Assembly: GCA_021803205.1 (NCBI GenBank)
Contig: JAJZMB010000039.1
Location: forward strand, 1 to 49,961
DNA: 49,961 nucleotides
DNA from: Bacillota bacterium
Lineage (GTDB): Bacteria; Bacillota; Sulfobacillia; RBS10-35; JAJYVN01
Reading direction: 5' to 3'
Shown: positions 1-7,737 of the stretch, in pieces
Layout of the letters: the number at the start of each line of letters is the position of its first letter
Numbering within the stretch: position 1 is the first letter of the stretch
The notes under the pieces: model-generated
Told to the model about the DNA's origin: nothing
What the model saw: the letters and a program-made list of their open reading frames with translations, nothing else
Database searches by the model: none
Position numbers and translations under genes: made by a program

Positions 1-386
1 GAGAAGGCGGTGCGCAGCGCGACATCCAGCCGGGGCCGCTCCGCCACAAGGCGCCGAAGAGCGGGCGGCAGCACCGAGCCGGCCACGAAGATGGAGGCCG
101 CGATCCGCAGCCGTTCGTCGAAGCGCTGCCGCCAGGCGCGGATCTCGCCGACAGCCTCGGTTTCCAGCGCCAGGATCCGTCGCGCATAGGGCAGCAACCG
201 TTCGCCGGCGGGGGTCAGTCGCACCCGACCGCCGCCCCGCTGCAGGAGCTCGGCCCCGGCATCCCGCTCCAGGGCCTGGATGTGCGCGGTCACGGTCGGC
301 TGAGAGAGAAAGAGTCGCTCGGCCGCCCGCCGGAAGTGGCACTGTTCCGCCACAGCGACGAAGGTCCGCAGGTGACGCAGATCCAA
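1..386 (-). CDS. LysR-family transcriptional regulator (partial, N-terminal part)
   Basis: The visible 128 codons encode an N-terminal winged helix-turn-helix of the LysR type. They begin M-D-L-R-H-L-R-T-F-V-A-V-A-E, pass through the recognition region around F-L-S-Q-P-T-V-T-A-H-I-Q-A-L-E, and continue into the start of the effector-binding domain (I-A-A-S-I-F-V-A-G-S-V-L-P) before leaving the window. I chose the TTG at 386 because GGGAGG lies 8 nt upstream and the protein then starts exactly as family members do. An in-frame ATG at 410 has no comparable ribosome site. The gene is divergent from leuC, the usual LysR arrangement, so it is the natural candidate to control the leucine genes; that role is inferred. 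The effector is unknown and the C-terminal domain is not visible. Confidence 0.9.
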   Translation of the reverse strand, partial: MDLRHLRTFVAVAEQCHFRRAAERLFLSQPTVTAHIQALERDAGAELLQRGGGRVRLTPAGERLLPYARRILALETEAVGEIRAWRQRFDERLRIAASIFVAGSVLPPALRRLVAERPRLDVALRTAF

Positions 387-632
387 GGCGGAACCCTCCC
401 GAAACTGCATGGGCGGTGGGGACGCGCCGCCGAGCCCCGTCCCTGCCGACGCGCGCCACGATCGGAAACCTCGATCGGGATGCCCCGAATTTCGGAATTC
501 CCCTTTTTCTCCCCTTCCGCTACCATTCCTGGCGGCGGCATATTCCCCAAGCCGCCAGGCGAGAGCAGGCAACCGGGCGGCCCTCGCCGGAGGGGACTCC
601 GGCGAGGGCCGCCGCTCTAGGGAGGGACCGCG
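387..632. promoter_or_regulatory. Divergent control region between the LysR gene and leuC
   Basis: This 246-bp gap must hold both promoters. Direct copies of CGATCGG occur at 459-465 and 472-478. They are followed by the inverted repeats CCGAA-t-TTCGG at 485-495 and GAATT-tcgg-AATTC at 487-500, which would suit a LysR dimer. A perfect 15-bp hairpin (577-591 with 598-612) sits just before the leuC ribosome site AGGGAGG. I found no convincing -35/-10 pair. Assignment of the repeats as LysR sites is inference. Confidence 0.45.
577..612 (+). promoter_or_regulatory. Perfect 15-bp hairpin in the leuC leader
   Basis: Bases 577-591 are exactly complementary to 598-612 around a 6-nt loop (GGGGAC). 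The hairpin ends about 7 nt before the leuC Shine-Dalgarno. No run of T follows, so it is not a classical terminator. It could be an attenuator, an mRNA-stability element or a site affecting ribosome loading. Confidence 0.5.
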
Positions 633-2033
633 ATGTCTGTGCCGCAGACGCTGTTTGAAAAGATCTGGGACCGCCACGTGGTGGCGGCGCCACCGGGTGC
701 GCCGGCACTGCTGTACATCGACCTGCACCTGGTGCACGAGGTGACATCGCCCCAGGCCTTCGAGGGGCTGCGCCTCGCCGGCCGCCGCGTACGCCGCGCC
801 GACCGCACCTTCGCCACGATGGACCACAACGTTCCAACCGAGGGGCGCGGCCTGCCGATCGCCGACCCGATCTCCGCCAGGCAGATCGCCGCCTTGGAAG
901 AGAACTGCCGCGACTTCGGCATCACGCTCTTCGGTCTGCGGAGCCCCGCGCAGGGAATTGTGCACGTCATCGGCCCGGAACAGGGTCTGACGCAACCGGG
1001 CAAGACGATCGTCTGCGGCGATAGCCACACCAGCACGCACGGCGCCTTCGGCGCGCTGGCCTTCGGCATCGGCACCAGCGAGGTCGAGCACGTGCTGGCG
1101 ACGCAGTGTCTCTGGCAGGCCAAGCCCAAGACCATGGAGATCCGGGTCGACGGGGAGTTGCCGCCCGGCGTCACCGCCAAGGACGTGATCCTGGCGATCA
1201 TCGGCCGGATCGGCACTGCCGGCGCCACCGGCCACGCGGTCGAGTACCGTGGCTCCGCCCTGGCCGGTCTGTCCATGGAGAACCGCATGACGATCTGCAA
1301 CATGTCGATCGAGGCGGGGGCCCGCGCCGGCATGATCGCCCCCGACGAGCAGACCTTCGCCTACCTGGAGGGCCGCCCGTTCGCGCCCAGAGGACGCGAC
1401 TGGGAACGCGCGGTCATGCAGTGGGAGGACCTGCCGACCGACGACGGCGCCGCCTTCGACCACAGCATCTCACTGGCGGCAGAGCAGATCGCCCCGCAGG
1501 TGACATGGGGCACGAGCCCCGGCATGGTGGTGGGCGTGGACGGCCGCGTGCCGGACCCGGCGGACTTCGCCGATCCCGACCAGCGGCGTGCGGCGGAGCG
1601 CGCCCTGGTCTACATGGACCTGAGGCCCGGAACCGCGATCTGCGACATCCCGGTGGACCGCGTCTTCATCGGCTCCTGCACCAACGGGCGCATCGAGGAC
1701 CTCCGGGCGGCGGCCGGCGTGGTACGCGGACGGCACGTGGCCAAGACGGTGCGCGGCATGGTGGTGCCCGGCAGCCAGGCCGTCAAGGCGCAGGCGGAGG
1801 CCGAAGGCCTCGACCGGATCTTCCGCGAGGCGGGCTTTCAGTGGCGCGAGTCCGGCTGCAGCATGTGCCTCGGCATGAACCCCGACATCCTCCTGCCGGG
1901 CGAGCGCTGCGCCTCCACAAGCAACCGTAACTTCGAGGGTCGGCAGGGCCGGGGCGGGCGCACGCATCTCGTCTCCCCGGCGCTGGCGGCCGCAACGGCG
2001 ATCGCGGGCCACTTCGTGGACATCCGGGAGTAG
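633..2033 (+). CDS. leuC: 3-isopropylmalate dehydratase large subunit
   Basis: LeuC with LeuD isomerises 2-isopropylmalate to 3-isopropylmalate in leucine synthesis, in the cytoplasm, using a [4Fe-4S] cluster. The 466-residue protein has the standard family length. It carries the early T-M-D-H-N-V-P-T motif, [13 protein letters not shown] near residue 128, and the cluster cysteines at C349 (G-S-C-T-N-G-R), C409 and C412 ([10 protein letters not shown]). The ATG at 633 follows AGGGAGG. LeuD lies 1.06 kb downstream, separated from leuC by a methyltransferase gene, which is unusual because leuC and leuD normally abut. Regulation by the divergent LysR protein is plausible. All active-site features look intact. 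Confidence 0.97.
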   Translation: MSVPQTLFEKIWDRHVVAAPPGAPALLYIDLHLVHEVTSPQAFEGLRLAGRRVRRADRTFATMDHNVPTEGRGLPIADPISARQIAALEENCRDFGITLFGLRSPAQGIVHVIGPEQGLTQPGKTIVCGDSHTSTHGAFGALAFGIGTSEVEHVLATQCLWQAKPKTMEIRVDGELPPGVTAKDVILAIIGRIGTAGATGHAVEYRGSALAGLSMENRMTICNMSIEAGARAGMIAPDEQTFAYLEGRPFAPRGRDWERAVMQWEDLPTDDGAAFDHSISLAAEQIAPQVTWGTSPGMVVGVDGRVPDPADFADPDQRRAAERALVYMDLRPGTAICDIPVDRVFIGSCTNGRIEDLRAAAGVVRGRHVAKTVRGMVVPGSQAVKAQAEAEGLDRIFREAGFQWRESGCSMCLGMNPDILLPGERCASTSNRNFEGRQGRGGRTHLVSPALAAATAIAGHFVDIRE

Positions 2034-2247
2034 GGCGCGACGTGCCGGCGAGCCCCCAAAACCCCGTGGCCTGCGGCTGTCGCGGCTGCGGGGGACGGGC
2101 CGCGGCGATCGGCCCCCGGCCCCCCCCGCGAAAAACGGTTTACCCGCGCAGGCCCGGCAGGGCGGGGATGCCAGGACGATTGGACAGGACGGCCGCGTGG
2201 GCGGGAGCGGGGGCGAGAAGGCGCCCTGCCGGAAACGGGCGTGAGGG

Positions 2248-3024
2248 GTGATGTGCTGCATGGAGGCCGCCGGGCAGGAGGGCGCGATCGTCTCGGAATT
2301 CACCCGTCAGGCGGACACCTTCGCTCGGGCGGCCGTCTACCACCTGGCGGCAACCCTGGAGGTCCTGCTCTCCGCCCTCCCCCTGGCGCCCGACCGGCGC
2401 TGGTTGGATGTAGCCTGCGGCCCCGGCATCGTGACGTGCGCCCTGGCCGGCCACGTGCGCGAGGCCGCTGGCGTGGACCTCACGCCGGCCATGCTGGAAA
2501 AGGCCCGGGACGCCGCGGCGAGGGCAGGTGTGCACAATGCGGTCTTCGTGCCGGGGGATGCGACGGCTCTGCCCTTTGACGACGCCACCTTCGATGGCGC
2601 ACTCACGCGTTTTTCCCTCCATCACATCCCGGGCCCGGCCCGAGTCCTGCGTGAGATGGCGCGTGTCGTGCGGCCGGGCGGCTGCGTGGCGGCCGCCGAC
2701 CATCTCACCGCGGACGGGTCGGCAGCCGCTGGCTGGCATCACGACATCGAACGGTTGCGCGATCCCTCACACTGGCTATCGCTCGGCCCGGAGGTCTTCT
2801 TCGGGTTGGGCGAGTCCTGCGGCCTGCGGCTGGTGAACCGGCAGGTCGTACCGTTCGATCTGGACTTCGAGGAGTGGCTGACCCGGGGGTCCGGCGGCGC
2901 GGCCAATCGGGCGGTGATCGAGGACCTGCTGGCCGCTGCGCCCCCCGGAAGCGACGACATCTTCACGGTCTCCGGCGGGAGGCTGCACCTGTCTCTGGGC
3001 ATCGCCGTCTGGCACCGCCCTTGA
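2248..3024 (+). CDS. Class I SAM-dependent methyltransferase
   Basis: This 258-residue protein has the Rossmann methyltransferase core. Motif I is W-L-D-V-A-C-G-P-G-I-V-T, followed by V-D-L-T-P-A-M-L, then G-D-A-T-A-L-P-F-D-D and F-S-L-H-H-I-P-G, as in the UbiE/Methyltransf_11 group. The substrate cannot be read from sequence. It lies between leuC and leuD on the same strand, 214 bp after leuC and 68 bp before leuD, so it is probably cotranscribed with them. The start is uncertain: GTG 2248, ATG 2251 and ATG 2260 are in frame, and GAGGGG at 2243-2248 suits ATG 2260 best. Nothing links methylation to leucine synthesis, so its position may be an insertion. Confidence 0.85.
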   Translation: MMCCMEAAGQEGAIVSEFTRQADTFARAAVYHLAATLEVLLSALPLAPDRRWLDVACGPGIVTCALAGHVREAAGVDLTPAMLEKARDAAARAGVHNAVFVPGDATALPFDDATFDGALTRFSLHHIPGPARVLREMARVVRPGGCVAAADHLTADGSAAAGWHHDIERLRDPSHWLSLGPEVFFGLGESCGLRLVNRQVVPFDLDFEEWLTRGSGGAANRAVIEDLLAAAPPGSDDIFTVSGGRLHLSLGIAVWHRP

Positions 3025-3092
3025 TCCGCAATAGAGGCGCCGCGGCCTGCGGTCCCGCGCGGATCCGCGGCGCGATTGGAGCGTGGAGCCCG

Positions 3093-3707
3093 ATGACGCC
3101 GTTTCGCGTGCACACCGGCCGGGTGGCTCCGCTGGACCGCGTGAACGTCGACACCGACCAGATCATCCCCAAGCAGTTCCTGAAACGCATCGAACGCACC
3201 GGCTTCGGACCGGCCCTCTTTTACGACTGGCGCTATGAGGCGGACGGCAAGACACCGCGCGCCGACTTCGAACTGAACCGCCCGGAGTGCGCAGGCGCGA
3301 CCATCCTGCTCGGCGGACCCAACTTCGGTTGCGGCAGTTCGCGCGAGCACGCGCCGTGGGCCCTGCTGGACTATGGCTTCCGGGCACTGATCGCTCCCTC
3401 GTTCGCGGACATCTTCTACAATAACTGCTTGCAGAACGGCATTCTGCCGGTGCGGCTGCCCGCGGAGTCCGTCCACGCGCTCTTCGCGCGGGCCGAGGGT
3501 GCCGGGGCGGCCGGATACGAGTTGACGGTCGATTTGGAGAAGCGCGAGGTGCGCGACGCCTCCGGCTTCACGGTCGGCTTCAACATCGACCCCTACCGCC
3601 GGGAGTCGCTGCTACTCGGGCTTGACGACATCGACCGCACCCTGCAGCAGGAGGAGGCCATCACGGCCTACGAGGCGAGGCATGCGGGCGGACTGCCGGT
3701 GGCATAG
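3093..3707 (+). CDS. leuD: 3-isopropylmalate dehydratase small subunit
   Basis: LeuD is the swivel-domain partner of LeuC. The 204-residue product starts M-T-P-F-R-V-H-T-G-R-V-A-P-L-D-R-V-N-V-D-T-D-Q-I-I-P-K-Q-F-L-K, the typical opening. It contains G-P-N-F-G-C-G-S-S-R-E-H-A-P-W-A-L, the conserved substrate-specificity loop, and A-D-I-F-Y-N-N-C. ATG 3093 is preceded by GGAG. The open frame extends upstream of 3093, but homology begins only here. A 13-bp hairpin at 3763-3793 probably ends the transcript. The length and conserved loop indicate a functional subunit. Confidence 0.96.
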   Translation: MTPFRVHTGRVAPLDRVNVDTDQIIPKQFLKRIERTGFGPALFYDWRYEADGKTPRADFELNRPECAGATILLGGPNFGCGSSREHAPWALLDYGFRALIAPSFADIFYNNCLQNGILPVRLPAESVHALFARAEGAGAAGYELTVDLEKREVRDASGFTVGFNIDPYRRESLLLGLDDIDRTLQQEEAITAYEARHAGGLPVA

Positions 3708-3762
3708 GCAGGTGAGAGCGGGCCCGCGGCTTCGCCCCCACTCGCCGGCTCCGGTCCGGATA

Positions 3763-3793
3763 CCCTGGTCGGGCCGCGCCGGCCCGACCAGGG
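3763..3793 (+). terminator. Hairpin terminator after leuD
   Basis: Bases 3763-3775 pair perfectly with 3781-3793 around a 5-nt loop, about 55 nt after the leuD stop. No T-tract follows. Placement at the end of the leuC-methyltransferase-leuD set suggests transcript termination or 3'-end protection. Confidence 0.55.
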
Positions 3794-4316
3794 GCGGGAA
3801 CGGTTTGCCGTGCGCGCCGGAACGGATTCGGGCGGCGGGGGCCCGAATGGCCCTCTGCCGCATGGCCGTGAGGGGCGTGCAAAGCCTCGCGCGCGCGACT
3901 GCCGGGCGGTGAAGACCCGTTGGCTGTCATTGCCACGCATCGTTCCCGGGTTCCGGGGCCATAACTAGCGGTGCCCGCAGCATCCGGTTCGGATATCCGG
4001 GACCCCCGCAGTCCATGCCAATGGCATAGCGATTGCGGCCCAACGGATGAACCGGAACCCCTGCGGGCATTGTCTTTCCCCCGGCAGCCGCGCCGAGCAC
4101 GCGGTTGCGGCGACGCAATGGGTGGTGCGACCTCCCGTCGCACCGCCGTTGCCCAGCGCGCGGGCACAGCGCTTGGGACGCGACCAACCGCGCCCGCCAA
4201 AGAGAACCGGCGCGCGCCTGCGCAGCCGACCCCGCTGGCGGGCGCGCACCACCCGCAGAGTCCAACGCCGGTCCGCATACACATCGCCGAGTCCGAGCGG
4301 TGGGGGCTGGTGCAAA
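3794..4316. other. Intergenic stretch with no gene seen
   Basis: Between the leuD hairpin and the YlxY-like gene I see no reading frame with coding character. An open frame in phase with the downstream gene reaches back to about 4047, but its translation is low-complexity and Arg/Pro-rich, unlike a protein start. It presumably holds the promoter of the downstream lipoprotein gene. Confidence 0.5.
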
Positions 4317-5357
4317 ATGCGCGGTGGACCGGCGTCCTGGGTGGCGGTTCTGGCGATGGCCGTGATCGTGCTGGTCTCTGGCGGCTGCGGCCGTCACACG
4401 GGGGCCCCTGCGCCGGCCCCACGGCCGGCGCAGGGGCATGTGGCCACCGGAGTGCGCGTCGGCGGGCAGTCCGTCGGAGGCATGACGGCCTCCGATGCGG
4501 CAGCGGTCATCCGGGGCCTGGCCGCAGATGCCGATCGGATGCCGCGCGACGCCTACGTCGACCCAAACACCCACGGCCTGGTACCGGGGGTGGCCGGCGT
4601 CCGGCTGAACGTGGCGGCCACGCTGCGCGAGGTGCTCGCGGCTCGGCGCGATGCTGACCTGAGCCCGATCACCGAGTCCCTGACACCGGCGGTCAACCTG
4701 TCGGACCTGCCCCCCGCCCCGATCTACAACGGCTCTCCCACCCGCCCGGAAGTGGCCTTTGTCATCAATGTCGCCTGGGGTGAGCCGTACATCCCAGGCA
4801 TGCTCAGGACCCTCGCGGCCGAGCGCGCCCCGGTGACCTTCTGCCTGGTCGGGCGTTGGGCGGAGGCCCACCCCGACCTGGTGCGCGCGATGGTAACCGC
4901 CGGCCAGCACGCCGGCACTCCCTATGCCTTCTGTAACCACGGGTACCGCGACCACGGCTGGGCCCTGCTGTCCCAGGCGCAGGCCTACGCGTCGATCACC
5001 GCCGCAGACCGGGTCATCTCGGGCCTGACCGGCGCCTCCCCTCTCTATTTCTCTCCGCACCGGGGCGAGTTCAATCCCGCCGTCCTGGCCGCCTCGCGCA
5101 GAACCGGACATGACCTGGTGCTCTGGTCACTCGACACCATCGATTGGAAGAACCCGCCGGCGGCGGAGATGCGGGAGCGCATCGTGAGCCGGGCCAGGGC
5201 GGGCGACATCGTGCTGATGCACCCCACCGCGCCGACCGAGCAGGCCCTGGCGGGGATGATCCAGGGGGTGCGGGCGAAGGGGTTGAAGCTCGTCACACTC
5301 GATACGCTGCTGGCAAGCAACGGCACGCCAGGGCGGAGCAATCCGGTGGCGGGGTGA
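4317..5357 (+). CDS. Lipoprotein with YoaR-like domain and YlxY-type polysaccharide deacetylase domain
   Basis: Starting at ATG 4317, the 346-residue protein has a lipoprotein signal peptide (V-S-G-G-C, lipid-bearing Cys24). Residues 45-125 resemble the YoaR/VanW-associated cell-wall binding domain (G-V-R-V-G-G-Q-S-V-G-G-M-T-A-S-D-A-A). Residues 140-330 form a NodB deacetylase fold. Its closest pattern is sporulation YlxY: the first metal/catalytic motif reads F-V-I-N-V-A-W-G-E-P-Y, with Asn151 where active deacetylases have Asp. The His motif reads N-H-G-Y-R-D-H. The change suggests weak or no deacetylase activity, as proposed for YlxY-type proteins. It probably acts outside the membrane on peptidoglycan or spore cortex. 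The ribosome site is poor, so the start rests on the signal peptide. Confidence 0.78.
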   Translation: MRGGPASWVAVLAMAVIVLVSGGCGRHTGAPAPAPRPAQGHVATGVRVGGQSVGGMTASDAAAVIRGLAADADRMPRDAYVDPNTHGLVPGVAGVRLNVAATLREVLAARRDADLSPITESLTPAVNLSDLPPAPIYNGSPTRPEVAFVINVAWGEPYIPGMLRTLAAERAPVTFCLVGRWAEAHPDLVRAMVTAGQHAGTPYAFCNHGYRDHGWALLSQAQAYASITAADRVISGLTGASPLYFSPHRGEFNPAVLAASRRTGHDLVLWSLDTIDWKNPPAAEMRERIVSRARAGDIVLMHPTAPTEQALAGMIQGVRAKGLKLVTLDTLLASNGTPGRSNPVAG

Positions 5358-5756
5358 GGGGTGGCGAGCGGTCAGAACACGGACCGCGACACCCGCGACG
5401 GCACCGTGGCCGTAAGCGTTGCTTCCGGCGCGCTCCCGGTGGGTGCATCCCTCACTCTGAGCCCGACGTCCGGCGGTCCGGTCCCCGAGTGCCCGCCGCC
5501 CCCGGCCGGAGCCGCCACCGTGGTCGCCCTCCGATGCTCCATGTCGCGGATTCGGCGGGCAACCCGCCGCGCCACACCGCAGACCACCGGCCGATCCATC
5601 CGTCTTGCCGGACTCGGCCTCTGTGCCCGGCTGGGCCGCCCTCGCCGCACCGGCCCCCGGCATCCTGGAAGTTTCCCCAAGCGGGGCGGGACCCCAGCGT
5701 ACTGGCGTGCCCCCTGCGCCGCCGGCCGTCCCGAAGTGGGGAGCACGGCGGGGCCC
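5358..5756. other. Convergent intergenic stretch, no gene seen
   Basis: This 399-bp gap separates the plus-strand lipoprotein gene from the minus-strand transporter operon. No frame shows coding character and no strong hairpin is evident. Confidence 0.5.
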
Positions 5757-6707
5757 TCAGGCGTTGAGCCCTGTAATCTTGACCCCCCGGACAATCTGCT
5801 CACGGAAAAGGATGAACATGACAAAGACAGGGATGGACTGAAGGACCGCCATCGCCATGACACCGTTCCAACCCAGAATCCCCGACGAAAGCGGCTGCGG
5901 ACCCGAGGGGGAGGCGACCAGTGAACTCTGCGCGTTGTTGAGGGCCACGCTCAGCGGCCAGGTGTGCACGTTCTGGAGCACGATCAGCGGCCAGGTGAAG
6001 GAGTCCCAGACGCTGGAGAAGGTCTGGTAGGCAATGAAGGCGATCACCGGCAGGGACAGCGGAAGGACGATGTTCCAGAGAATGCGCCCCTCGCCGGCCC
6101 CGTCCACCCGGGCCGCCTCCATGGTCTCCCTGGGGATGGAGTCGAACCACCCCTTGAAAATGAGGACTGCCCACGCCCACGCCATCGAGGGCAGGATGAC
6201 CGCCCACAGCGTATTGAGGAAATCGACGTGCGGCAGATGGGTGTTCGCAGGGAATGGGAAGTTTTTGAGGATCAGGTAGCTCGGAATAAGCGTCACTTCA
6301 GACGGAATCATCATCGTTCCGATGATGAACAGAAAAAGCAGTCTGGCCCAGCGTCGACTGTGCAGCCGCGAGATGGCATACGCGCCGAAAATACTGATGG
6401 GGATCTGCGTGCACATCACGCCCACGGCCAGCACGGCGCTGTTGCGGAGATAGACCAGCATCGGCAGGGGCAGGAGTTCGCTGGCCCCTCTGAGCAGGAC
6501 CCCGTACACCTGCGGCAGGGCCGGATGCGGCCAGAACGAGACGGGATGGGAAAAATTCTGCACATTGCCCTCGATTGAGGAAATGAGCATCCAGTAGACA
6601 GGGAAGAGGTGCAGGACGACTCCCAGCCAGAGAATCCCGAAAATCAGATACAGGGCACGGCGCGTCCTTCCGCCGCGCTTGCGACCCACCGCCGGCAGCA
6701 GTGCCAT
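5757..6707 (-). CDS. Carbohydrate ABC transporter permease, MalG type
   Basis: An inner-membrane permease of the CUT1 sugar-uptake family, 316 residues with about six hydrophobic segments. The EAA loop that contacts the ATPase reads E-A-A-R-V-D-G-A-G-E-G-R-I-L-W-N-I-V-L-P, placing it in the MalG-like half. It is the last gene of the minus-strand set IclR, binding protein, MalF, MalG, and lies 6 bp after the MalF-type gene. No ATPase gene is nearby, so the transporter probably uses a shared MsmK-type ATPase encoded elsewhere, as many CUT1 systems do. The sugar is unknown. Conserved motifs and length are normal. Confidence 0.93.
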   Translation of the reverse strand: MALLPAVGRKRGGRTRRALYLIFGILWLGVVLHLFPVYWMLISSIEGNVQNFSHPVSFWPHPALPQVYGVLLRGASELLPLPMLVYLRNSAVLAVGVMCTQIPISIFGAYAISRLHSRRWARLLFLFIIGTMMIPSEVTLIPSYLILKNFPFPANTHLPHVDFLNTLWAVILPSMAWAWAVLIFKGWFDSIPRETMEAARVDGAGEGRILWNIVLPLSLPVIAFIAYQTFSSVWDSFTWPLIVLQNVHTWPLSVALNNAQSSLVASPSGPQPLSSGILGWNGVMAMAVLQSIPVFVMFILFREQIVRGVKITGLNA

Positions 6708-6713
6708 CGGCGC

Positions 6714-7649
6714 TCAGCCCTCCTCGCGGATGATGCGCCGCTGAATGTACACCAGCACCATGAGAATGACGAATAACATGATGGCCAGCGCGTCGGCATA
6801 TCCAAAATTCAGCGCATTGAACGCTTGGTCGAAAATATAGAGCACCGCCGTCAGGGTTGCGAACACCGGACCGCCGCTGGTCATGATGTATGGCTGATTG
6901 AAGACCTGCACGCCGGCGATCACGGAGATCAACAGCATGACGGTGATGATCGGTCTCAGGGTCGGCAGGGTGATCGCCACAACCTTGCGCAGAAAGGAGG
7001 CGCCGTCGAGCTCCGCCGCCTCATACAGATCCTGCGGCACCGACTGCAGCGTGGAGATGTATACCAGCCCCGGCCCGTACATGATGAGACCGGGCAGCAC
7101 GATCAAAAACATCGCCCAGTGCGTACTGTCCAACCACAGGAAATGCGGAAGGTGGAGCACCTTCCACAGGCTGGCCAGCAGTCCGTAGTTCGGATCGTAG
7201 AAATACTTCCAGATGACAGTGGAGGCGATGCCCGGCACCGGAATGAACCACAAAATCATCATCCAACGGCGCGCCCGCTCGCTCACTTCCATGAGCAGAA
7301 CCGCCACAATGATGGGGATCCAGAACGTGAGCAGCAGCGTGAGGAAGGCGAAATAGAAGGAATTGCGTAGGGCAACGAGCACCGTGCTGTCGTGCACCAG
7401 TATCTTGAAGTTCTGCAAGCCGACCCATCGGGGCGCGGCGATGATGGTGTAATGCTGGAAGGCAACGACGAAGGCCATGACCATCGGATACCAACCGAAG
7501 AGGCCGAAGGCCAGGATGGCGGGGAGCGACAGGGCCCATGCGGCGTGCCTCAGCCAGCGCTGCTGCCGTCCCCGCTGCAGCGCTGGACGCTGCGGGTCCA
7601 CGGCCGCCGCGGCCGTGCGGGTTGTCGCCCGGATGGTCCCTGTCGCCAT
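6714..7649 (-). CDS. Carbohydrate ABC transporter permease, MalF/UgpA type
   Basis: A 311-residue polytopic membrane protein, the partner of the MalG-type permease. Its EAA loop is E-A-A-E-L-D-G-A-S-F-L-R-K-V-V-A-I-T-L-P. A 35-residue Arg-rich cytoplasmic N-terminus precedes the first membrane span (A-W-A-L-S-L-P-A-I-L-A-F-G-L-F). ATG 7649 follows AGAGGGG. It is translated after the binding-protein gene, with a large hairpin (7681-7730) between them that may lower permease expression relative to the binding protein. Confidence 0.93.
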   Translation of the reverse strand: MATGTIRATTRTAAAAVDPQRPALQRGRQQRWLRHAAWALSLPAILAFGLFGWYPMVMAFVVAFQHYTIIAAPRWVGLQNFKILVHDSTVLVALRNSFYFAFLTLLLTFWIPIIVAVLLMEVSERARRWMMILWFIPVPGIASTVIWKYFYDPNYGLLASLWKVLHLPHFLWLDSTHWAMFLIVLPGLIMYGPGLVYISTLQSVPQDLYEAAELDGASFLRKVVAITLPTLRPIITVMLLISVIAGVQVFNQPYIMTSGGPVFATLTAVLYIFDQAFNALNFGYADALAIMLFVILMVLVYIQRRIIREEG

Positions 7650-7680
7650 CGTTCCACCCCTCTGTCGCCGAGAACTTGCC

Positions 7681-7730
7681 GGGCCCTGTGCGGAGGGCGC
7701 GGGCGGGGCCCGCCCCTCCGCACAGGGCCC
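7681..7730 (-). promoter_or_regulatory. Intercistronic hairpin between binding protein and permease genes
   Basis: Bases 7681-7696 are exactly complementary to 7715-7730, and the loop can form a further GC stem. It fills the gap between the binding-protein stop (7738) and the MalF-type start (7649). Such hairpins in sugar ABC operons stabilise the upstream message or partly terminate transcription, giving excess binding protein. That role is inferred from position. Confidence 0.6.
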
Positions 7731-7737
7731 GGTTCGT

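Noticed and set aside
612..632. A GGGAGGGACCGCG string before leuC that looks a little like a T-box sequence
   Set aside because: It differs from the T-box core at key positions and contains the ribosome site. No terminator follows it, and no stem I is evident upstream.
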